Positions 7,884 through 15,391 of a stretch of 43,811 nucleotides of DNA are shown piece after piece. The stretch lies in contig NZ_QOCZ01000032.1 of assembly GCF_018207095.1 (NCBI RefSeq), forward strand, positions 1-43,811. Direction: 5' to 3'. Every line of letters starts with the position of its first letter. The stretch's first letter is position 1. The translations under genes were made by a program, and so were the position numbers. This stretch comes from Nocardiopsis sp. MG754419 (GTDB lineage Bacteria; Actinomycetota; Actinomycetes; Streptosporangiales; Streptosporangiaceae). The notes beneath the pieces were generated by a model, which saw only the letters and a program-made list of their open reading frames with translations, had not been told where the DNA came from and did no database searches.

Positions 7884-7916
7884 GCGGGGCACGGCGGATC
7901 CACCGCCGTGCCCCGC
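7884..7916. terminator. Terminator after the secreted-protein pair
   Basis: A perfect 14-bp stem (7884-7897 with 7903-7916) and 5-base loop lies between the stop of copy B and the convergent GNAT gene, and can serve both strands. Confidence 0.8.
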
Positions 7917-7941
7917 GTTCGTTCGTGTGCGCGGTCCCCGC

Positions 7942-8484
7942 TCAGCCCTTGCAGGGTCCCTCGGGCGACCGGACCTCGGCGTCGGTGACCAGACGCGCGT
8001 GCGAGGCGGTGTCGTAGCGGGAGGTCCCGTAACGGAGTTTGGCCCGTTCGATCCCCTCCGGCAGCAGACCCGCGCGCCCCAGCGCCAGACACGACCCCGG
8101 GTTGTCGAGCCGGTGCCCCGCCTCCACCCGGAACAGGTCCAGGTCGTCGAAGGCGAACCGCGAGACCAGGCGCGCCCCCTCCGTGGCGACACCGCGCCCC
8201 TGCTCACCGCGGTGGGTCCAAAAGGACAACCACCCCAGCCCGTGGGCACGGCTGGTGACCGCCACCTGGGCGTGGCCCAGGGCCCGGTCCCTGCCGTCCA
8301 CCACCGCGAACCCGTGGACGTCCTCGGTCCGGGCCAGCTCGGCACGACGATCGATCCATTCCAGGGCCAGGTCCACGGTGTTCGGGACGTCGGGCTCCTG
8401 CCAGGCCAGCTCCTCCCAGGCGAAGGCCTCCAACAGCCGGTCCACGTCCCCTCGGTTCCACTCGCGCAGTCGGTACAACGACAC
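7942..8484 (-). CDS. GNAT-family N-acetyltransferase
   Basis: 180-residue cytoplasmic acetyltransferase. The acetyl-CoA pyrophosphate-binding motif is visible as GEQGRGVATEGARLV in the middle of the protein, followed by the strand LDLDLFRVEAGHRLDNPGS typical of RimJ/RimL-like members that modify N-termini or small molecules. The acceptor is unknown. The GTG start at 8484 is chosen because GAGGAGAGG precedes it and the fold starts there (SLYRLREW). The frame continues upstream across the divergent sigma-factor promoter and is rejected there. Confidence 0.82.
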   Translation of the reverse strand: MSLYRLREWNRGDVDRLLEAFAWEELAWQEPDVPNTVDLALEWIDRRAELARTEDVHGFAVVDGRDRALGHAQVAVTSRAHGLGWLSFWTHRGEQGRGVATEGARLVSRFAFDDLDLFRVEAGHRLDNPGSCLALGRAGLLPEGIERAKLRYGTSRYDTASHARLVTDAEVRSPEGPCKG

Positions 8485-8622
8485 TCCCTCTCCTCGACTC
8501 CCCGGTCGCGCCAACCTAGAACCCGCCCTCGCCACGGGCAAGCGTTTTCTTGGCGCGCGCGGATCACTGTTCGGTATCCCTCCAGGTGATCGGCGGAACG
8601 TGGCCGGAACCGGGCGCGGACG

Positions 8623-8650
8623 TGTCACACGACGGCTCCCGTGGTACGTC
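8623..8650 (+). promoter_or_regulatory. ECF41-type promoter upstream of the sigma gene
   Basis: TGTCACA (8623-8629) and CGTC (8647-8650) match the two halves of the known ECF41 promoter, here with a 17-base spacer. The start point would fall around 8657, only a few bases before the ATG at 8660, so the mRNA would be nearly leaderless. No SD is visible, which agrees. This points to self-activation by the sigma factor encoded directly downstream. Confidence 0.7.
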
Positions 8651-8659
8651 TTCCCTGCC

Positions 8660-9568
8660 ATGACGACGACAGAGGTCTTCGAGGAGCACCGCTCCCTCCT
8701 GAACGGGGTCGCCTACCGGGTCCTGGGCAGCGCCAACGACACCGAGGACGTGGTCCAGGAGGCCTGGCTGCGCTGGTCCGGCATCGACCCCACCGGGATC
8801 GACGATCCACGCGCCTACCTGGTCACCGTGGTCTCCCGGCTGGCCATCGACCGGCTGCGCCGGGCCGGTTCCCGGCGGGAGTCCTACGTGGGCGAGTGGC
8901 TGCCCGAACCGGTGAGCGACCTGCCCGGCGGGGCCGAACGTGCCGAACTCGCCGACTCGGTGGAGTTCGCCCTCCTGGTGGTGTTGGAGACCCTGAGCCC
9001 GCTGGAGCGCGCCGTGTTCGTGCTGCACGAGGCCTTCCAACTCCCCTACGCGGAGATCGCCCGGGTCATCGGCCGCGGTGAGGCGGCCACCCGGCAGTTG
9101 GCCAAGCGCGCCCGTGACCACGTGCGGGACCGTCGGCCCCGCTTCGAGGCCGACCGTGCCGAACGCCGACGCATGACCGAACGCTTCCTCCGGGCGTGTC
9201 TGGAGGGCGACCTGGAGGGGCTCACGGGGCTGCTCGCCACCGACGCGACCCTGGTCGCCGACAGCGGGGGCAAGGCCCGCGCTCCGATGCGGGTCCTGCA
9301 CAGCGCGCGCAAGGTCGGGCGGTTCCTCACCGCCGTCGCGGAGGAGCGCAACGTCACGCGGTTCCTCGCCTCGGCGGGGATCGACGCCGTGGACGAGCTG
9401 GACGTGCGGATCACCGAGGTCAACGGCGGTCCGAGCGTGGTGGCGTCCGTGGCCGGCGGACCGGTGATCGTGCTGTCGCTGGACGTCTTCGAGGGCCGGA
9501 TCCAGCACGTCTACCTGTTGGTCAACCCGGACAAGCTGTCACGTTTGCGGGTGCCCGACCCGTCCTAG
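8660..9568 (+). CDS. ECF sigma factor, SigJ/ECF41-like, with C-terminal SnoaL-type domain
   Basis: 302-residue RNA polymerase sigma factor. The sigma-2 region is at about residues 5-70 (HRSLLNGVAYRVLGS, DTEDVVQEAWLRW) and sigma-4 at about 105-160 (LSPLERAVFVLHEAF, PYAEIARVIGR). A SnoaL_2-like domain of about 120 residues follows. It carries DSGGKARAP near residue 200, in the position of the DGGGK motif that links this domain to the sigma core in ECF41 proteins. In that group the extension replaces a separate anti-sigma factor and tunes activity; none is encoded nearby. ECF41 genes typically sit beside oxidoreductase, epimerase or carboxymuconolactone decarboxylase genes, and an oxidoreductase gene follows 4 bases later. 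Confidence 0.9.
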   Translation: MTTTEVFEEHRSLLNGVAYRVLGSANDTEDVVQEAWLRWSGIDPTGIDDPRAYLVTVVSRLAIDRLRRAGSRRESYVGEWLPEPVSDLPGGAERAELADSVEFALLVVLETLSPLERAVFVLHEAFQLPYAEIARVIGRGEAATRQLAKRARDHVRDRRPRFEADRAERRRMTERFLRACLEGDLEGLTGLLATDATLVADSGGKARAPMRVLHSARKVGRFLTAVAEERNVTRFLASAGIDAVDELDVRITEVNGGPSVVASVAGGPVIVLSLDVFEGRIQHVYLLVNPDKLSRLRVPDPS

Positions 9569-9572
9569 GGCC

Positions 9573-10733
9573 ATGGAACTCACCATTGTGGGCGGTGGCC
9601 TCGCCGGACTGACCGCGGCCATCGCCGGTGCCGAGAGAGGCGCCGACGTCACCCTGTTCGAATCCCATGCCACGCTCGGCGGTCGGGCCCGCTCGACCGC
9701 CCCTCCGTACGTGGCCAACGACGGACCCCACGTCCTGTACGGGGACGGAGCCCCCTACGCCTGGTTGCGGCGGCGCGGTCTGGTGTCGCCCTCGAAGGCC
9801 CTGCCGTTGCGAGGGGCGCTCGGTGCCCGGTGGCGGTACCGAGGCCGTGTCGGCGGTCCGCCCGCCGAGGTCCTGGGGGCGGCCACGCGCCGGCGTCTGC
9901 GCGCCCCGCACGACGTGGACTTCGGTGCGTGGGCCACCGAGCGTCTCGGAGCGGCGACCGCGCGCGCGGTCGCCAACATGATGGGGGTGGCGCTCTTCGA
10001 CGCCGATCCCGCCCGCCTGTCGGCCGCCTTCGTCTGGGACCGGTTCCAGCGGGTGACCGCCCCGCGACGACCGTCGGCCCGTTACCTGATCGGGGGGTGG
10101 GGGACGTGGGTGGACCACCTGGTCGAGCAGGCCCGGAGCAGGGGCGTGCGGATCGCGACGCGGACCCGGGTGGACGCGCTCCCGGAGGGACCGACCATCG
10201 TCGCGACCTCCTTGGACGCGGCGCGCTCCCTGCTGGGCGACGACGGGCTGCGCGGGGAGAGCGGACACACGCTGATGGTGGACCTGGGCCTGACACGTCG
10301 ACGTGGGGACCCGTTCCTGGTGTTCGACTCCGACGAGTGCGGCTACCTGTCGCGCTACAGCCTCGTCGACCCCACGCTCGCCCCTGCGGGTGAGGACCTG
10401 GTCCAGGCCCAGATGCCGGTCCGGCCCGGCGAGTCGCGGGCCGACGTCAGGCTCCGGTTGGAGACCCTGCTCGACGCCGCCCTGCCGGCGTGGCGGGAAC
10501 GGTCGACCTGGCGGCGCGAGCAGATGGCACGGGGACGCACCGGGGCGCTGGATCTGCCGGGCCGCACCTGGCGCGACCGTCCGGCCATCGACCGGGGCGC
10601 CGGGGTGTACCTGGCCGGGGACCGCGTGGCGGCCCCGGGGCTGCTGGGCGAGGTGGCGCTGACCAGCGCCGTGCGCGCCGCGACGCTGGCCACCGCCCCC
10701 GGGAACACGCGTTCGGCGGCGCCGACGAGGTGA
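9573..10733 (+). CDS. FAD/NAD(P)-dependent oxidoreductase (amine oxidase/phytoene desaturase-like)
   Basis: 386-residue flavoprotein. The N-terminal FAD-binding motif is IVGGGLAGLTAAIAGAERG with LFESHATLGGRARS as second strand and arginine turn. The C-terminal FAD motif is GVYLAGDRVAAPGLLGEVAL. The fold is that of the flavin amine oxidase/phytoene desaturase superfamily, somewhat shorter than carotenoid desaturases (about 490-500). The substrate is not evident. The start is 4 bases after the sigma stop, so the pair is probably translationally coupled, and this gene is the likely ECF41 partner or target. Confidence 0.82.
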   Translation: MELTIVGGGLAGLTAAIAGAERGADVTLFESHATLGGRARSTAPPYVANDGPHVLYGDGAPYAWLRRRGLVSPSKALPLRGALGARWRYRGRVGGPPAEVLGAATRRRLRAPHDVDFGAWATERLGAATARAVANMMGVALFDADPARLSAAFVWDRFQRVTAPRRPSARYLIGGWGTWVDHLVEQARSRGVRIATRTRVDALPEGPTIVATSLDAARSLLGDDGLRGESGHTLMVDLGLTRRRGDPFLVFDSDECGYLSRYSLVDPTLAPAGEDLVQAQMPVRPGESRADVRLRLETLLDAALPAWRERSTWRREQMARGRTGALDLPGRTWRDRPAIDRGAGVYLAGDRVAAPGLLGEVALTSAVRAATLATAPGNTRSAAPTR

Positions 10734-10734
10734 T

Positions 10735-10748
10735 CGGGGACGTCCCCG
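10735..10748. terminator. Short palindrome between convergent genes
   Basis: CGGGGACGTCCCCG is a perfect 14-base palindrome in the 34-base gap between the oxidoreductase gene and the convergent VOC gene. It is a possible bidirectional terminator, with weak loop geometry. Confidence 0.35.
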
Positions 10749-10767
10749 CGGCCGGACGCCCGACGGG

Positions 10768-11142
10768 TCAGGCGTGCACCGGCCCGTGGGAGACGGCCTC
10801 CACGTTGTTGCCGTCCGGGTCGCGGACGAAGGCGCCGTAGTAGTGCTCGTGGTACTCCGGCCACACCCGTGGCGCGTGCAGGACCCGTGCCCCGGCCTCC
10901 ACGGCCGCCGCGAAGAAGGCGTCGACCGCGGGCCGGTCGGCCGCGGTGAACGCGATGTGCGATTCCCGCGCCGGCCCGCCCGTCTCGGTGGGCGCGATCC
11001 AGAAGGCGGGCTGGTCGGATCCGTAGCCGATGACCTCCCCGTACTGGCGCATGCGCCGGTGGCCCAGGGGGGCGAGCACCGCGTCGTAGAAGGACGCGCT
11101 CTCGGCGGCGTCCGCGACCTGGATTCCGAGGTGATCCAACAT
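10768..11142 (-). CDS. VOC-family (glyoxalase/dioxygenase fold) protein
   Basis: 124-residue single-domain VOC protein. The first metal-ligand position is in MLDHLGIQV (His4) and the last in RDPDGNNVEAV (Glu). Between them are FYDAVLAPLG and ESHIAFTAADR, typical of small PhnB/glyoxalase-like members. Metal use and substrate cannot be read from sequence. The ATG at 11142 starts the first beta strand and there is no strong SD. Monocistronic. Confidence 0.85.
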   Translation of the reverse strand: MLDHLGIQVADAAESASFYDAVLAPLGHRRMRQYGEVIGYGSDQPAFWIAPTETGGPARESHIAFTAADRPAVDAFFAAAVEAGARVLHAPRVWPEYHEHYYGAFVRDPDGNNVEAVSHGPVHA

Positions 11143-11226
11143 GGCACCAGTGTGACACCCGTCACCGACGGGAGGCCGCGCGGAACACGCCCGCCGGGGC
11201 GGAACCACCGACTCGGGATCTCCGAC

Positions 11227-11910
11227 TCAGGCGACCCACCGGTAGAGGTGTTCGGGGCGGCCCGCCGAGCCGTAGCGCATGCGCAGCTCCGCGCGGCCGT
11301 CGGCGCACAGGTGCTCCAGGTAACGTCGGGCGGTCACCCGGGACACCCCGGAACGCTCGGCGACGTCCGCGGCGGACAACTCCCCCTCCGCCTCCCGCAA
11401 CACCCCGGAGACCAGGTCCACGGTGGCCGAGGTCAGCCCCTTGGGCAGGGAACGGGCCGCGGGCGGACGCAGCAGCCCGAACAGACGGTCCACGTCCTGC
11501 TGGGTGGCCTCGCCCTCCCCCTCCATCTGGCGGCGGGCCACCGCGAACCGTTCGAGCTGGTCGCGCAGGGCGCTCAGCGGGAAGGGTTTGAGCAGGTAGT
11601 GGACGGCACCGCCGTGCAGGGCGGAGCGCACCTGGGCGATGTCGCGCACCGCGGTGATCATGAGGAAGTCGGGTTGGGGCGTGCCGGGTTCACCTGCCGA
11701 GCGCAGGGCCCGCATCACCGAGATCCCCGAGGCGTCGGGCAGGTGCAGGTCCAACAGGACCAGGTCGGGGCGGTGTCCCCGCACCTGGGCCAGGGCCGCG
11801 GCGGCGGTGTGCGCCACCCCGACCACCGTGAACTCGGGCACCGACTCCACCAACTCCTGGTGGTTGCGGGCCACGCGCACGTCGTCGTCGACGATGAGGA
11901 CACGGATCAT
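11227..11910 (-). CDS. CitB/DcuR-type response regulator
   Basis: 227-residue transcription regulator. The receiver domain (1-120) has the acidic pocket DDD (8-10), phosphoacceptor Asp54 in LLDLHLPDASG, and Lys in LLKPFP. After a linker, the C-terminal winged-helix/HTH region (about 170-225) contains SAADVAERSGVSRVTARRYLEHL, the CitB/DcuR-type output domain. It shares a 4-base ATGA overlap with the upstream kinase gene, so the two form a unit. It likely controls the divergent tctCBA operon in response to extracellular tri- or dicarboxylates. Confidence 0.92.
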   Translation of the reverse strand: MIRVLIVDDDVRVARNHQELVESVPEFTVVGVAHTAAAALAQVRGHRPDLVLLDLHLPDASGISVMRALRSAGEPGTPQPDFLMITAVRDIAQVRSALHGGAVHYLLKPFPLSALRDQLERFAVARRQMEGEGEATQQDVDRLFGLLRPPAARSLPKGLTSATVDLVSGVLREAEGELSAADVAERSGVSRVTARRYLEHLCADGRAELRMRYGSAGRPEHLYRWVA

Positions 11911-13571
11911 CCGCTCACCCCCGCGGACACGGCGACGGGCAGGCAGGCGGTGAACACCGCCCCCTCCTCCGCGTCGGGCGCCTCCATCTCGATGCTGCCT
12001 CCTCTACTCTCACAGACCTGTTTGACCAGGGCCAGGCCCAGCCCTCGGGTGCCCCCGTCGCGGGAGGCCTTGGTGGTGAACCCGTAGCGGAAGATCTCCT
12101 CGGCCACGTCGTCGGCGACCCCGTGCCCGGAGTCGGTCACCCGGATCTCCAGGAGGTCGTGCGGCAGGTCCGTGTCGGCGGCCCGGTGCAGACGCACCAG
12201 GAGTTCCACCCATCCTCCCTGCGTGACGGCGTCCAGGGCATTGTCCACCAGGTTGCCGAGGATGAGGAGCGCCTCGGAGCGCAGTTCGCCCCGCAGACGG
12301 TCCGGAACGCTGGTCATCGGGGACAACCGCAGGTCGACACCGCGCTCGGAGGCCTGCGCGGACTTGGCCAGGGTGAGGGCGGCCAGCGCCGGGTCCCGCA
12401 CGTGTTCGGCCACACCACTGGAGGTGCGGGTGTGGGTGGCGGCGAGGTCGGCCAGGTAGGCGCGGGCCTCCTCGTGGGCGCCCAGTTCGAGCATGCCCGC
12501 GACGGTGTGCACCCGGTTGGCGAACTCGTGGGTCTGGGCGCGCAGACCCCGGGTGACGGTGCGGGCGCCGTCGAGTTCCCCGGCGAGCCGGTCCACCTCG
12601 GTCCGGTCCCGGAGGGTGACCACGGCGCCGGACTCGACACCGCGGATGCTCACCGGCATGCGGTTGGCGACCAGGACCCGGTCGCCGGACAGCAGGATGA
12701 GGTCGTCGCCCGGGTCGGCGCCGGAGACGATGTCGCGGACCCGCGCGGACAGGTCGAGTTCGTCCAGGTGCCGGCCCTCGGCGCTCTCGGGCAGGTCGAG
12801 CATGGTGCGCGCCGGGCGGTTCACCAGGACGACCCGGTCGTGGGTGTCGACGGCCAGCACGCCCTCGCGCACGGCGTGCAGGAGGGCCTCACGGCTCTCC
12901 AGGAGCGCGGTGATGTCCGCGGGTTCCAGGCCGTGGGTCTTGGTGCGCAGTTGCCGGGACAGCGCCCAGGAACCGCCCACGCCCACGGCGAGGACGAGCA
13001 CGGTCACGGCGAGGATCACGGGCATCGCGGCGCGTGCGTCGTCGGCGGCGCTGGAGGTGAGGATGCCGAGCGACACGTAGCCGACGACCTCGCCGCTCGC
13101 GTCATCGCCGCTGACCGATCCCCCACCGGAGAACACCGGCACCTTCGCGCGGACGGTGCGGCCCTGGGTGCCGTCCTGGACTCCGGTCCACTCCACCCCG
13201 TCCGCGGCGGAGCCCGGAGGGGTGGAGACCGTCTCACCGATGAGGTCCTTGTCGGGGTGGGTGAAACGCACCCCCGCGGGTGAGGCGATGACCAGGTAGT
13301 CGGCCCCGGTGGCCGCGGCGACGCGGTCGGCGATGGGGTCCAGTTCGGCGGCGGGTTCGGGCCCCTGGATCCCGTCGACCACCTCGGTCATGACGGCCAC
13401 GGAGCGGGCGACGGTGAGGACGCGTTCGGCGTACTGCCGGTCGGTCTCACTGTCGACGTGCAGCGCCCACAGGACCCCGATGCCGGCGAGCGCGACCGCC
13501 AGGAGGCAGACGTAACCGATGAAGAGGGAGCCGGTGAGTGTGAGCCGGCCGTGAACGGGTGGTGAAGTCAT
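11907..13571 (-). CDS. CitA/DcuS-type sensor histidine kinase
   Basis: 554-residue membrane kinase. TM1 is at about 16-38. An extracytoplasmic PAS-like sensor (38-180) contains GADYLVIASPAGVRFTHPDKDLIG, the carboxylate-sensor signature region. TM2 is at about 183-205 and a cytoplasmic PAS at about 225-325. The H-box has phosphoacceptor His348 in THEFANRVH, and the ATPase domain has NLVDNALDA, TDSGHGV and GGTRGLGLALVK. This is the layout of citrate/C4-dicarboxylate sensors. The ATG at 13571 has a weak SD (CTGGAG). It is divergent from tctC across 213 bases that carry repeats. Confidence 0.92.
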   Translation of the reverse strand: MTSPPVHGRLTLTGSLFIGYVCLLAVALAGIGVLWALHVDSETDRQYAERVLTVARSVAVMTEVVDGIQGPEPAAELDPIADRVAAATGADYLVIASPAGVRFTHPDKDLIGETVSTPPGSAADGVEWTGVQDGTQGRTVRAKVPVFSGGGSVSGDDASGEVVGYVSLGILTSSAADDARAAMPVILAVTVLVLAVGVGGSWALSRQLRTKTHGLEPADITALLESREALLHAVREGVLAVDTHDRVVLVNRPARTMLDLPESAEGRHLDELDLSARVRDIVSGADPGDDLILLSGDRVLVANRMPVSIRGVESGAVVTLRDRTEVDRLAGELDGARTVTRGLRAQTHEFANRVHTVAGMLELGAHEEARAYLADLAATHTRTSSGVAEHVRDPALAALTLAKSAQASERGVDLRLSPMTSVPDRLRGELRSEALLILGNLVDNALDAVTQGGWVELLVRLHRAADTDLPHDLLEIRVTDSGHGVADDVAEEIFRYGFTTKASRDGGTRGLGLALVKQVCESRGGSIEMEAPDAEEGAVFTACLPVAVSAGVSG

Positions 13572-13590
13572 GGGTGCTCCAGTGGCCGGG

Positions 13591-13686
13591 GTTCGTGGGC
13601 GGCCCGGCCGGTGAACGCGCAGGTCGTCAGCGTGTGGGCGCGTTCCACGAACAATACGACCAATATGACTCCAGTTTTAACAAAAC
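13591..13686. promoter_or_regulatory. Candidate operator region between kinase and tctC
   Basis: Three repeat features cluster in this AT-rich patch between divergent genes. First, an 8-bp inverted repeat, GTTCGTGG (13591-13598) with CCACGAAC (13645-13652). Second, a tandem 9-mer, CAATACGAC then CAATATGAC (13652-13669). Third, a small dyad GTTTT-AAC-AAAAC (13674-13686). CitB/DcuR-type regulators bind AT-rich direct repeats, so this is the best place for the response regulator to act; which repeat it uses is unknown. Confidence 0.45.
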
Positions 13687-13784
13687 CCTCATCCGCGCGT
13701 GGGCCGGGTCACACTGTGTCCTGGATCTCCCCTGCGTCTGCGCACCGGGGGATGTGCACAGACGAACGAAGAAGGAGAGGACCG

Positions 13785-14777
13785 ATGCGCGATCGTGGCG
13801 TGGTGCTCCGTGTGGTGGGTGGGTTGTGCGCCCTCCTGCTGGTCGGAACGGCGCTGTTCGACGTTCGCCAGAGCGCGGCCTCCGGCGACGGTGCTCAGGA
13901 GAAGATCCTGCTCATCGCACCCGCCGGCCCCGGCGGCGGCTGGGACACGTTGGCCCGCGAGATGCAGAACGGCATGCGCGAGGAGGACCTGCGATTCAAC
14001 GTCGAGGTCCGCAACGCCGAGGGCGCCGGCGGCACCATCGGGCTGGCCCAGACCGTGGGCCGCGACGGCCAGGACAACGTGCTGACCATGACCGGCCTGG
14101 GCATGGTGGGCGCGGTGGAGACCACCGGGTCGCTGTACGCGATGGCGGACTCCACCCCCATCGCCCAGCTGGCCTCCGAGTACCTCGCGGTCGTGGTCCC
14201 GCAGGACTCGCCCTACGAGTCCCTCGACGACCTCGCCGAGGACTGGCGGGAACAGTCCGGGACCCTGCCGGTGGCGGGCGGCTCCATGGGCGGGGTCGAC
14301 CAGATCTTCGCGGCCCAGGTCGCCCAGGCCATGGACATCTCCCCCGGTGACATCAACTACCTGCCCTACTCGGGCGGTGGCGAGACCCTGACCTCGCTGC
14401 TGTCGGGCACCTCCCAGGTCGGCTTCGGCACCCTGGGCGACTTCAGCGACCAGATCGCCGAGGACGGTCCGCTCCGCGCGCTGGCCGTCTCCTCGCCCGA
14501 GCGCCTGGACGGGGTGGACATCCCGACCATGATCGAGCTCGGTTACGACCTGGAGATGTCGAACTGGCGTGGCGTCATCGCCCCTCCCGGTCTGACCGGC
14601 GAGGAGGCCGACGACCTGGAGGAGCTGGTGCGCGCGCTGCGGGCCACCGACTCCTGGGCCGACACCCTGGAGCGCAACCGGTGGACCGACACCTACCAGG
14701 GGCGCGCCGAGTTCGAGGAGTTCCTGGGCGAAGAGATCGCCTTGACCCAGGAGACCGTTGAGGAGCTGGGACTGTGA
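13785..14777 (+). CDS. tctC: Tripartite tricarboxylate transporter, substrate-binding protein
   Basis: 330-residue extracytoplasmic solute receptor of the TTT family. An N-terminal hydrophobic segment (residues 7-25) exports or anchors it; there is no lipobox. The mature part has the TctC signatures ILLIAPAGPGGGWDTLAREM near the start and AGGTIGLAQTVG, GMVGAVETTG and SWRGVI/NWRGVIAPPGL further on. Length fits the family (about 300-330). The SD GAAGGAGAGG precedes the ATG at 13785. First gene of tctCBA; the ligand is probably citrate or another carboxylate, judged by the paired sensor kinase. Confidence 0.9.
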   Translation: MRDRGVVLRVVGGLCALLLVGTALFDVRQSAASGDGAQEKILLIAPAGPGGGWDTLAREMQNGMREEDLRFNVEVRNAEGAGGTIGLAQTVGRDGQDNVLTMTGLGMVGAVETTGSLYAMADSTPIAQLASEYLAVVVPQDSPYESLDDLAEDWREQSGTLPVAGGSMGGVDQIFAAQVAQAMDISPGDINYLPYSGGGETLTSLLSGTSQVGFGTLGDFSDQIAEDGPLRALAVSSPERLDGVDIPTMIELGYDLEMSNWRGVIAPPGLTGEEADDLEELVRALRATDSWADTLERNRWTDTYQGRAEFEEFLGEEIALTQETVEELGL

Positions 14778-15391
14778 GCCCCAAGGGAACAGACGAGACG
14801 ACGACGGCGGAGACCGAGGCCTCCGAGACCGTCGAGACCACCGAGTCCACCGTGTCCCCCGGGACCGAAGAGACCTCGGTGAACACCGCCGAGACCACGG
14901 CGGTCGACCCCGAGACCACCGCCTGGAGCGGACCCGCGGCCTGGGTCGTGCCCGCGCTGGCGGCGATCCTGGGCCTGGTGGCCGTGTGGGGCGCCTTCAC
15001 CATCGAGGCCCCGCCCAACGCCACCCGCCCCGGCCCGGGCGCCTTCCCGGGTGCGGTCGGCGCACTGCTGCTCGTCGCCGCCGTCGGCATGAGCGTGGTC
15101 AACCTGCGCAACGCCGGCAGCGGGACGGCCTCCGCGCCCCTGGCCTGGTTCGAGGGCCGGCCGGTCGTGCTCGTCCTGGCCGGCCTGGTGGTGCACACCG
15201 CCCTGCTGGAGTTCGTGGGCTGGCTGTTCGCCGGCGCCCTGCTGTTCTGGATCGTGGCCTACGCGTTCGGCGCCCGCGCCTACCTGCGTGACGCGATCGT
15301 GGCGTTGTCGATGTCGGCCGCCGTGCAGGTCGGTTTCTCGCTCGGGCTCGGGCTCAACCTGCCGGGCGGCTTCCTGGAGTTGGTGCTGTGA
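14774..15391 (+). CDS. tctB: Tripartite tricarboxylate transporter, TctB small membrane subunit
   Basis: 205-residue protein with four predicted membrane helices (about 55-77, 91-112, 126-150 and 155-200). The typical PNATRPGPGAFPGAVG stretch follows the first helix. The GTG start overlaps the tctC stop by 4 bases. Unusual is an N-terminal tail of about 50 residues made almost wholly of Thr, Glu, Ser, Val and Ala (TETV-, ETTA-like repeats), much longer than in ordinary TctB proteins, and probably disordered and highly acidic. Confidence 0.88.
   Translation: MSPKGTDETTTAETEASETVETTESTVSPGTEETSVNTAETTAVDPETTAWSGPAAWVVPALAAILGLVAVWGAFTIEAPPNATRPGPGAFPGAVGALLLVAAVGMSVVNLRNAGSGTASAPLAWFEGRPVVLVLAGLVVHTALLEFVGWLFAGALLFWIVAYAFGARAYLRDAIVALSMSAAVQVGFSLGLGLNLPGGFLELVL

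Noticed and set aside
11151-11157. TGTCACA (minus strand) just upstream of the VOC start, as a second ECF41 site
   Set aside because: It is only about 9 bases before the ATG, so no -10 element or start point could fit between.
13611-13784. Longer TctC start upstream at 13611
   Set aside because: That extension would cross the regulatory repeats and has no SD, while ATG 13785 has a perfect SD and begins the signal segment.
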